Assembly: GCA_023411775.1 (NCBI GenBank)
Contig: JAEYOL010000275.1
Span: 1-12,978, forward strand
Source: Bacteroidota bacterium
Lineage (GTDB): Bacteria > Bacteroidota > Bacteroidia > Chitinophagales > Chitinophagaceae
Length of the DNA stretch: 12,978 bases
Reading direction: 5' to 3'
Shown here: positions 6,923 through 12,978 of the stretch, piece after piece
How the letters are laid out: the number at the start of each line of letters is the position of its first letter
Numbering within the stretch: position 1 is the stretch's first letter
Translations under genes and position numbers: made by a program
Notes under the pieces: generated by a model
Seen by the model: only the letters and a program-made list of their open reading frames with translations
The model's database searches: none
What the model was told of the DNA's origin: nothing

Positions 6923-7603
6923 ATGCTAATGGCTGTAATATTGAATGTCCAAAACCTTGGCAAAACTTACCAGAGCGCAGGTCGAACGCTGACTGTTCTT
7001 GAGGACATCAGTTTTTCTGTAGAAGCCGGTTCCACCATGGCCATCGTCGGGCCTTCCGGTAGTGGGAAAACAACCCTTCTTGGCCTGGCTGCAGGACTGG
7101 ATCGGGCGAGCACAGGCACGGTCGAGTTGAATAACATTAAACTTGATGACCTGAATGAAGACCAGCGGGCCAGTATCAGGAACCAGCACGTAGGTTTTAT
7201 CTTCCAGAATTTCCAGCTATTACCCACACTTACTGCCCTGGAGAACGTAATGGTTCCACTTGAATTAAGGGGTGAAAAAAACATAAAACCAAAAGCGCTT
7301 GACCTGTTGGAGAAGGTAGGTCTGGCTAACCGGGGACATCACTATCCTTCACAACTAAGCGGCGGTGAGCAACAGCGCGTCTCTATGGCAAGAGCCTTCA
7401 TCAATCAGCCCAGTATACTTTTTACTGACGAGCCTACCGGCAATCTTGATGCGGATACAAGCCGCGGTATTGTGGACCTGATCTTTAATCTCAACAAAGA
7501 AGCCGGCACTACGCTTATTATGGTCACGCATGATCTTGAACTGGCAAATAACACCGGGCGTGTGATAAAATTGAAGCGCGGGATGATTGTTGGGGAGGCG
7601 TGA
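6923..7603 (+). CDS. ABC transporter ATPase, YbbA/LolD class
   Basis: 226 residues. It powers the partner FtsX-type permease encoded next (inner-membrane, cytoplasmic face). All motifs are intact: Walker A GPSGSGKTT (43-51), Q-loop Gln at 95 in FIFQNFQ, signature LSGGEQ (145-150), Walker B ILFTDE with catalytic Glu 170, D-loop near GNLD, and H-loop His 203 in VTHD. Length and sequence style fit the LolD/MacB/FtsE/YbbA branch (type VII, mechanotransmission-type ABC systems). A second ATG two codons in (6929) is an equally possible start. The stop is 40 bases before the permease ATG, so the two form an operon. The nearby TesA-like hydrolase makes YbbA the best guess within the branch; LolD is the main alternative. 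Confidence 0.9.
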   Translation: MLMAVILNVQNLGKTYQSAGRTLTVLEDISFSVEAGSTMAIVGPSGSGKTTLLGLAAGLDRASTGTVELNNIKLDDLNEDQRASIRNQHVGFIFQNFQLLPTLTALENVMVPLELRGEKNIKPKALDLLEKVGLANRGHHYPSQLSGGEQQRVSMARAFINQPSILFTDEPTGNLDADTSRGIVDLIFNLNKEAGTTLIMVTHDLELANNTGRVIKLKRGMIVGEA

Positions 7604-7643
7604 GTGGTGAGTGGTCGGTTAAGTTAAACATTTAATTGTTGAA

Positions 7644-10190
7644 ATGGATTTAAAAAGAGGATTGAATTTTTCATGGTTGTTGAAAATGGCATGGCGCGAT
7701 AGCCGGCGCAACAGGTCGCGCTTGTTATTGTTTGTGTCTTCGATAATCGTAGGTATTGCGGCAATGGTGGCCATCTATTCTCTAGGCGACAATATGCACG
7801 ATGAGATCGACAGGCAGGCGGCCACATTGCTGGGTGCCGACCTGGAGATCAGCAGCAACAAACAAATGAGCCCCGCCATCCGTAAGATGGCGGATTCGCT
7901 TGGAGATAGGAGGTCGGAGCAGCAAAGTTTCACTTCCATGATCTATTTCGATAAAAACGAAGGAACAAGATTGGTGCAGGTCCGTGCCCTCGGAGGTGAG
8001 TTTCCCTATTACGGTGCCCTGGAAACCGCACCCGCTGAAGCCGGCGTGTCTTTTCGTAATAGCCAGTCAGCATTGGTCGATCAAACAATGATGTTGCAAT
8101 TTGACGCTAAGCCAGGTGATACTGTCAGGATTGGAAATCTTGGTTTTGCTATTGCAGGAACCCTGATGGGCGCACCGGGACAGACCGGGCTATCAGCATC
8201 CGTAGCGCCGGTTGTATATATACCGCTGAAATACCTGGAGCATACAGGTCTTTCACAAAAAGGAAGTAGGATCAACTATCGCTATTTTTTCAAGTTTGAC
8301 AAGGCCGTCAACATGAAAGCCCTGATGGATGATCTGGAACCGCGTCTTGATGCCGAAGGGCTGAACTATGATACCGTCGAAAGTCAGAAAGAGGATACGA
8401 TTCGTTCACTTCGAGATCTCACCCGTTTTCTTTCGCTGATCAGTTTTATCGCGCTGTTACTGGGATGTATCGGTGTGGCGAGCGCTATTCATATTTACGT
8501 GCGTGAAAAAATAAATGCCGTAGCAATATTGCGCTGCCTTGGCGCTAAAGGCAGACAGGCATTCCTGATATATCTCATTCAGATCGTGATCATCGGCTTT
8601 ATTGGCTCACTGGCCGGTGCGGTATTGGGAACCATAATCCAACAATTTTTGCCGTACGCGTTGAAAGATTTTCTACCGGTGGCGATCGATCCGGAACTTT
8701 CCTGGAAAGCGATCGGGCAGGGCATCTTATTGGGTGTGATCATTTCATTTCTTTTTGCCTTGTTACCAATGGTCTCCATCAGGAATGTCTCGCCGCTCAA
8801 CACACTACGCCTTTCGTTTCAGTCGGTGAGTTTGTTCAGGGATCCTGTAAAATGGATCGTGTACCTGGCTATCCTCGCTTTCATTTTTGTATTTAGTTAT
8901 ATCCAGCTGGAAAGTATTAGCCAGGCTATATCTTTTACTATCGGTGTGCTGATTGCATTTCTTATACTCGTAGGTATCGCGGCCTTGTTAATGTGGATGG
9001 TCCGGCGTTTTTTCCCAGAATCATGGAACTATTTATGGCGCCAGGGACTGGCCAACCTGTTTCGTCCAAATAATCAAACCACGATACTGATCGTTGCAAT
9101 TGGTTTGGGTACGGCATTTATCTGTACCATGTTTTCCGTTCAATCGATTTTGCTAAACCGCGTCGTTTTATCCGCGAGCGGTAACCAGTCCAATACCGTG
9201 CTTTTTGATATACAACCAACGCAAAAGGATAGCGTGGTAGACCTGGCACGGCAGCAGGGTTTACCGATCGATGGTACCGTGCCAATTGTCAATATGCGAT
9301 TGGAGAAGGTAAATTCTATTACTATTCAAACACTGGAGGAAGATAGTACCATTGATATGCACCAGTGGATATTTGATCGGGAATACCGCGTGACTTTTCG
9401 CGACACGATCACTACATCCGAAAAAATTGTCAAAGGCAAATGGACGGGTACGGTCGAGGAGCCCTCGGGCAATGTATATATCTCACTGGAGGAACGGTTT
9501 GCCCGTAACAACAGCATCAGTATCGGCGATACGATGTTGTTTAATGTACAGGGTTCCGTCATTCCAACTATTGTTGGAAGCTTCCGAGAAGTGGACTGGA
9601 ATCGTATTCAAACAAACTTCCTCGTTGTTTTTCCAACTGGTGTACTGGAACAGGCGCCACAGTTTCATGTCTTACTTACCCGCGTTCCCGATAAAGAGAC
9701 TTCAGCGCGCTTTCAGCAGGTAATGGTTCAGCGTTTTCCCAATGTTTCCATCATTGACCTCACCCTGGTTTTGAGTATCGTAGATAAAATATTGGATAAG
9801 GTTGGTTTTGTGATCCGATTTATGGCAGGTTTCAGCATTTTTACAGGACTTATCGTCTTGATCGCTTCGGTGCTGATCAGTAAATACCAGCGAATACAGG
9901 AAAGTGTACTTCTGCGCACCCTCGGGGCTGTACGAAGGCAGATATTTTTTATAACAGCGCTGGAATATTTTTTCCTGGGTGCCCTGGCGGCAATAACCGG
10001 TATCGCTTTATCACTTGGCATAAGCTGGATGCTTGCCCGGTTTATTTTCGAAACAGAATTCAACATACAATGGTTGCCATTGCTGCTTGTATTTGTGGCG
10101 GTTTGCCTGCTAACTGTTATTATTGGTTTGCTCAACAGTCGCGCCGTAGTGAAGCGGCCGCCGCTGGAAATCCTGAGAGAAGAAGTCTAG
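7644..10190 (+). CDS. ABC permease with two FtsX domains, YbbP class
   Basis: 848 residues. This is the membrane subunit of the ATPase encoded just upstream. About ten membrane segments can be read: one at 26-46, then a periplasmic domain (about 50-260); three at about 263-285, 308-332 and 358-380 forming the first FtsX core; a middle pair at about 404-421 and 430-453; one at about 479-500; a second periplasmic domain (about 505-720); and three in the last 127 residues forming the second FtsX core (VLLRTLGA coupling-helix region). MacB has only four segments, so this duplicated ten-segment layout fits YbbP-type permeases. The protein ends in PPLEILREEV. No frameshift or missing part is seen. 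In E. coli ybbP lies beside ybbA and tesA, as in this neighbourhood. The substrate is unknown; hydrophobic or lipid-like compounds are inferred. Confidence 0.9.
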   Translation: MDLKRGLNFSWLLKMAWRDSRRNRSRLLLFVSSIIVGIAAMVAIYSLGDNMHDEIDRQAATLLGADLEISSNKQMSPAIRKMADSLGDRRSEQQSFTSMIYFDKNEGTRLVQVRALGGEFPYYGALETAPAEAGVSFRNSQSALVDQTMMLQFDAKPGDTVRIGNLGFAIAGTLMGAPGQTGLSASVAPVVYIPLKYLEHTGLSQKGSRINYRYFFKFDKAVNMKALMDDLEPRLDAEGLNYDTVESQKEDTIRSLRDLTRFLSLISFIALLLGCIGVASAIHIYVREKINAVAILRCLGAKGRQAFLIYLIQIVIIGFIGSLAGAVLGTIIQQFLPYALKDFLPVAIDPELSWKAIGQGILLGVIISFLFALLPMVSIRNVSPLNTLRLSFQSVSLFRDPVKWIVYLAILAFIFVFSYIQLESISQAISFTIGVLIAFLILVGIAALLMWMVRRFFPESWNYLWRQGLANLFRPNNQTTILIVAIGLGTAFICTMFSVQSILLNRVVLSASGNQSNTVLFDIQPTQKDSVVDLARQQGLPIDGTVPIVNMRLEKVNSITIQTLEEDSTIDMHQWIFDREYRVTFRDTITTSEKIVKGKWTGTVEEPSGNVYISLEERFARNNSISIGDTMLFNVQGSVIPTIVGSFREVDWNRIQTNFLVVFPTGVLEQAPQFHVLLTRVPDKETSARFQQVMVQRFPNVSIIDLTLVLSIVDKILDKVGFVIRFMAGFSIFTGLIVLIASVLISKYQRIQESVLLRTLGAVRRQIFFITALEYFFLGALAAITGIALSLGISWMLARFIFETEFNIQWLPLLLVFVAVCLLTVIIGLLNSRAVVKRPPLEILREEV

Positions 10191-10244
10191 CAGAACTGGA
10201 AAGGATCTGCGCCAGCATATTAAAATCGCGTTTTTTCGGGATAG
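10191..10244. other. Short convergent gap without obvious terminator
   Basis: 54 bases separate the stop codons of the permease and the hydrolase, which face each other. A T6 run (10231-10236) is present, but I find no stable stem in front of it on either strand. Overlapping 3' ends of the two mRNAs are therefore possible. Confidence 0.4.
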
Positions 10245-10943
10245 TTATAACAAAGGTGCCAGCTGACGCCAAAGATTTTCCGCGACGATCCGGTGTCCTT
10301 CAGCCGTGGGATGTATACCATCTTCCTGGTTTAATTCAGGCTCACCGCCAACGCCTTCCAGCAGGAACGGTACAAGCGTCATATTATTTTTTGCCGCAAG
10401 TTCCTTGTATATATTCCTGAATTCAGTGGTATAGGTCTCTCCCATATTGGGTGGTATCTGCATTCCGGCGAAAAGAAATTTCGTGTTGGGGTTCTTCTCT
10501 TTTACTTTATCAACAATGGCCTGCAGGTTTTTCCTGGTTTCGGAAAGCGGGATGCCTCGCAATCCATCATTAGCGCCCAACTCCAGGACAAATATGTCTA
10601 CCTGTTGCCGCAATATCCAGTCGATCCGGGTTTTTCCACCCGAAGAAGTTTCACCACTCACACCAGCATTAACTACCTGGTAGTCCAGACCCAATGAGTC
10701 GATCTTCCGTTGAATAATGGCGGGAAATGCCTGCGATGGACTTAGGCCATACCCTGCGGTGAGGCTGTTGCCATAAAAAATGATCGTTTTCTTTTTTTCA
10801 GTCACGGTCGTGTCTTTCGATACCGGAACTTGCTTTTCCGACTGCGCTGCTGGCTTTTTATCATTGGTACACTGGGACAATAACAGGATAATAGTGCAAG
10901 AAAGCAGGCATCCCATTATTATTTTGTTTGATATCAAATTCAT
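10245..10943 (-). CDS. GDSL-family hydrolase lipoprotein, TesA/arylesterase class
   Basis: 232 residues from the ATG at 10941-10943; a TTG-started extension to 10991 is unlikely. It is predicted to hydrolyse esters or thioesters outside the cytoplasm. The SGNH blocks are complete: FYGNSLTAGYG with nucleophile Ser 60, Gly 97 in NAGVSGETS, Asn 125 in GANDGLRG, and Asp 208/His 211 in DGIHPTAEGH. Block I reads GNS instead of the usual GDS, leaving the Ser intact. The N-terminus is a lipoprotein-type signal with two candidate Cys: LLSC (16), a good lipobox, and LLSQC (25), with an unusual Gln at -1. A charged linker follows to about residue 51. E. coli TesA is soluble and periplasmic, so the lipid anchor is a difference. 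It converges on the YbbA/YbbP-type operon, as expected for a functional partner. Confidence 0.88.
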   Translation of the reverse strand: MNLISNKIIMGCLLSCTIILLLSQCTNDKKPAAQSEKQVPVSKDTTVTEKKKTIIFYGNSLTAGYGLSPSQAFPAIIQRKIDSLGLDYQVVNAGVSGETSSGGKTRIDWILRQQVDIFVLELGANDGLRGIPLSETRKNLQAIVDKVKEKNPNTKFLFAGMQIPPNMGETYTTEFRNIYKELAAKNNMTLVPFLLEGVGGEPELNQEDGIHPTAEGHRIVAENLWRQLAPLL

Positions 10944-10988
10944 ATCAACGATTATTCGGTTCAGGTATCGATCATAAACTGGAAAATA

Positions 10989-11017
10989 CAAATATAAGTC
11001 ACTATTTGCCGGTCAAA
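10989..11017 (-). promoter_or_regulatory. Likely promoter of the hydrolase gene
   Basis: Read leftward, TATATTTG (10989-10996) is an exact TAnnTTTG -7 element, and a TTTG (11014-11017) lies 17 bases upstream. That spacing is slightly shorter than the usual 19-21. A transcript would start near 10982, giving a leader of about 40 nt before the ATG at 10943. Confidence 0.45.
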
Positions 11018-11019
11018 TA
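11003..11019. promoter_or_regulatory. Palindrome overlapping the hydrolase promoter
   Basis: Perfect 6-bp arms TATTTG and CAAATA with a 5-base centre cover the -33 region of the hydrolase promoter. The position and symmetry fit a dimeric repressor or activator site. Which regulator would bind is unknown. The receiver-CRP protein encoded 1 kb away is one candidate, by proximity only. Confidence 0.35.
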
Positions 11020-11131
11020 TGAATAAGAAATGGGGTTCGTGAATGGAACTCAAAGTATAATGAAGCACAAAAATTCAACACCCACCTATTCGAGTTAAGT
11101 GCGAAAATATTTGAGGTATGCAATCTTGTGA

Positions 11132-11446
11132 TTACTGAGCCGGCTGGCACAAATTTTCCCAGGCTCTCCGGTCGAGTTCGCGGAGCATATGAAGCATTCT
11201 TTTGGAGTTTCTCACCAGCTCGTCGATATCAGCCCTGGTCTTAACCGAAGTATAAAAGGCCTGGCTGAAAAAAGATGTATACATCGCCTGTAACTTGGCT
11301 TTTTTCGACTTGGAGAGAAGTTCGTCTTTATAACGTTGATCGATGATATCGAGGCAGGTAAGCCATGCCTCCTGCAATGCCCATTTTGCAACGATTGCGA
11401 CCTCCACGGGCGTAGGTTCAAGCCGGGTTTTTGAGCCGTTTTTCAT
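11132..11446 (-). CDS. Small helical protein of unknown function
   Basis: 104 residues from the ATG at 11444-11446; a TTG seven codons upstream is the alternative. I do not recognise the family. The sequence is mostly predicted helix and soluble, with no signal peptide and no membrane segment. It is rich in Lys, Arg and Leu. Notable stretches are KWALQEAWLTCLDIIDQRY and RMLHMLRELDRRAWENLC. There are two Cys, one near the C-terminus. Its stop is 188 bases from the hydrolase start, in the same direction, and it probably has its own transcript. Codon use looks like that of its neighbours. It could be a small regulator or an adaptor; nothing in the sequence decides this. A real gene is likely but not certain. 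Confidence 0.6.
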   Translation of the reverse strand: MKNGSKTRLEPTPVEVAIVAKWALQEAWLTCLDIIDQRYKDELLSKSKKAKLQAMYTSFFSQAFYTSVKTRADIDELVRNSKRMLHMLRELDRRAWENLCQPAQ

Positions 11447-11956
11447 GTTAGAACTATTACCATTCAATAAAAAAAAGATAGCCTGGCTTAAATAGGAGAG
11501 GAATGTTTCTTGGATGCGGCTTGAAAATCGATAGATAAGAATCTGAGTTTCTAAAATACTACAAAAAACATTTACGAAGCTAATTTTTGGGGCAGTGATT
11601 TCAGATTTTTTTTTGAGTGGCCCACCGGCGTTAGCACCGGTGGGTTTCTCCAGGAGGACGGTGGTTCTTAAGGATCATAGGATATGGAAATAGGGAACGG
11701 ATCTCCGAAAAGTTTATGGAATCACAATCGCTAATCGAATACAAAGTAACACCCCTGAAGGTTCCCGGAAAATAGTTCTTCATATCATTCCATAGTCAAT
11801 ATTTCGGGAGCATTCCTGTAGAAATTCGACGACGGAAAATTACATCGTAAATCTACGATTAGGTGCATGTTTGATGGGTGTAAATGGAAATATTGTCGCC
11901 GTCAAGATGTCCGAAACGATCATTCCATTGTGGATCAGGGGAAATGCGACTACGTC
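11447..11956. other. Gene-free stretch with a GC-rich hairpin
   Basis: No convincing protein gene lies here. A run of nine T (11606-11614) precedes a perfect 8-bp hairpin (11621-11644). A smaller palindrome ATCGTA/TACGAT with a 4-base loop lies at 11844-11859, about 100 bases beyond the regulator's stop. Read leftward, that one is followed by a T-poor tract, so it would be only a weak terminator. No exact TAnnTTTG element was found. The rest is AT-rich with no recognisable structure. Confidence 0.6.
11621..11644. repeat. Perfect 8-bp GC-rich hairpin
   Basis: The arms CCCACCGG and CCGGTGGG enclose an 8-base loop; two wobble pairs could extend the stem outward (11619-11646). Rightward it is followed only by TTTCTCC, and leftward by no T-run, so it is a poor intrinsic terminator either way. 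It may end the regulator mRNA, or be part of an unrecognised RNA or a dispersed palindromic repeat. Confidence 0.55.
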
Positions 11957-12978
11957 TTAATAGAGCAGGTTCTTTAATTTTTCAACATCCGAAATGCGGA
12001 TCTTACCCTCCTTGATCTCGATAAGCTTTTCGGCCTTGAAATCACTAAGTGTCCGGATCAGCGATTCCGTAGCTGTTCCTACATAATGGGCGATATCATC
12101 CCTTGAAATATCGATGATGATGCCGTCGGTATTGGGATTGTACTTGCCATGAAGATCAACCAGGGCACGGGCTACCCTTTTGCGAAGCGAACTATACGCA
12201 AGGTTCAGAAGCCGCTCTTCTTTTTCTTTTACATTTTGCGTGATGATCCTGATAAATTTGGCGGCTACATTAATATCACCATAGATCATTTGAAGAAAAT
12301 CTTCGCGGGGGATCTGCATTATATTGGCCTCTTCCAGGATCACGGCGTTGTCTTCGTAATTTTTTTCATCGATCAGTGCCTGGTAACCGATGAAATCGCC
12401 ATCGGTGTAAATATTAGTGATATACTCTTTTCCATCTTCATGCGTAAGCGTAGTTTTCACTTTACCTTTTATAAGAAAATATAAAAACCGGGGTCGCTTT
12501 TTTTCCTGGTAAAGGGTCTGTTTTTTGGGATATGTCTCAATACTGTATTGTTCCGACAGTTTATCAAGGATGCCCCGGTCTTTTACGTCTTTCAAAAACT
12601 CGCTGATACCCTGTGGCGACATGGAATATTTGTTATCGAATACCTCCGCCTTTTTTAACCTTACTTCGATCGCATTTAACAATTCGATGTCCTCGAAGGG
12701 TTTTGTGATATAGTCATCGGCACCCATTTCCATGCCTTTCCGGAGGTCGGATCGTTCGGTTTTGGCTGTAAGAAATATAAAGGGGATGGCTTGTGTATCC
12801 GGGTTTTTACGAAGCAGGTGCAACACACCATACCCATCCAGTTCCGGGATCATGATATCGCAGACGATCAGGTCCGGCTTTTCTTTCAGTGCCAGCTCGA
12901 CACCTTTTTTCCCGTTCTCCGCGGCCATGGTCCTGTATCCCGCCATCTCAAGGATCTCCGCTGTATTTTCCCGGATAT
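11957..12978 (-). CDS. Response regulator with CRP/FNR-type output, 5' end missing
   Basis: A DNA-binding transcription regulator controlled by phosphorylation. 339 residues are visible. The frame remains open to the window edge, and the ATG at 12946 is internal (IRENTAEILE precedes it), so about a dozen N-terminal residues lie outside. Numbering from the first visible residue, the receiver domain spans to about 115, with phospho-acceptor Asp 40 (VCDIMIPELDG), Thr 70 and Lys 92 (TKPFED). A cyclic-nucleotide-binding-like domain follows (about 135-250), then a Crp-type HTH (about 255-335; RDDIAHYVGTATESLIRTL). The would-be nucleotide pocket (GDFIGYQALIDEKNYEDNAV) lacks the Glu and the Arg-Ala of cAMP-binding CRP, and no FNR-type Cys cluster is seen. 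Signalling probably comes through the receiver. No histidine kinase is visible in the window, but one may lie upstream. Confidence 0.9.
   Translation of the reverse strand, partial: IRENTAEILEMAGYRTMAAENGKKGVELALKEKPDLIVCDIMIPELDGYGVLHLLRKNPDTQAIPFIFLTAKTERSDLRKGMEMGADDYITKPFEDIELLNAIEVRLKKAEVFDNKYSMSPQGISEFLKDVKDRGILDKLSEQYSIETYPKKQTLYQEKKRPRFLYFLIKGKVKTTLTHEDGKEYITNIYTDGDFIGYQALIDEKNYEDNAVILEEANIMQIPREDFLQMIYGDINVAAKFIRIITQNVKEKEERLLNLAYSSLRKRVARALVDLHGKYNPNTDGIIIDISRDDIAHYVGTATESLIRTLSDFKAEKLIEIKEGKIRISDVEKLKNLLY

Noticed and set aside
7600..7617. Short GTGAGTG direct repeat at the ATPase stop codon
   Set aside because: Only two 7-base copies, likely chance or slippage; no effect on the reading frame.
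9728..10135. Long leftward frame (135 codons) opposite the permease gene
   Set aside because: It is antisense to a well-supported membrane protein gene, with Lys/Arg/Thr-rich nonsense composition and no domain.
10191..10244. Bidirectional terminator between the permease and hydrolase genes
   Set aside because: A T6 run is present, but no stem of useful length precedes it on either strand.
12944..12946. ATG as the start of the receiver-CRP protein
   Set aside because: The frame continues upstream to the window edge with typical receiver residues (IRENTAEILE). Starting here would cut off the first strand and helix of the domain.

Overview
The window looks like a chromosomal segment of a Bacteroidota bacterium, most likely of the Chitinophagaceae type. 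The evidence is a large secreted protein ending in a type B sorting domain of the type IX secretion system (T9SS, CHU_C-like), several lipoproteins with Bacteroidota-style signal peptides, TAnnTTTG-type -7 promoter elements, starts without clear Shine-Dalgarno sequences, and a receiver-CRP fusion regulator of a kind common in this phylum. No phage, transposase, CRISPR, tRNA or rRNA is visible.

Left part (1-1338): the 5' half of a leftward lipoprotein gene (DUF6786-like, cut by the window edge), a 466-base gene-free stretch, then a leftward small c-type cytochrome lipoprotein. The gene-free stretch holds a good leftward promoter, a hairpin and an intrinsic terminator. Together they could define a short independent RNA of about 145 nt.

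Centre left (1529-6655): two rightward genes for surface or secreted proteins. One is a ZU5-domain lipoprotein with further Ig-like modules. The other is a 1070-residue T9SS cargo built of a seven-fold repeat (probably a seven-bladed beta-propeller), five Ig-like repeats, a PKD-like module and a type B sorting domain. A perfect 15-bp inverted repeat lies between them. A strong intrinsic terminator follows the second gene's 3' region.

Centre right (6923-10943): an ABC ATPase (YbbA/LolD class) and a 848-residue FtsX-type permease (YbbP class) form a rightward operon. A leftward GDSL hydrolase of the TesA/arylesterase class converges on it. In Escherichia coli tesA, ybbA and ybbP are also neighbours, with tesA divergent from ybbAP. 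This is the same functional trio in another arrangement, here with a lipid-anchored hydrolase. The likely joint role is extraction and hydrolysis of a hydrophobic or lipid-like compound at the inner membrane/periplasm face.

Right part (11132-12978): a small helical orphan protein, a 510-base gene-free stretch with a GC-rich hairpin, and a leftward response regulator (receiver plus cyclic-nucleotide-binding-like domain plus Crp-type HTH). The N-terminal dozen or so residues of the regulator lie beyond the window edge.

I found no clearly new multi-gene system. The items most worth a second look are the candidate small RNA unit at 634-780, the lipoprotein version of the TesA-YbbAP trio, the long perfect inverted repeat at 3346-3406, and the palindrome overlapping the hydrolase promoter.
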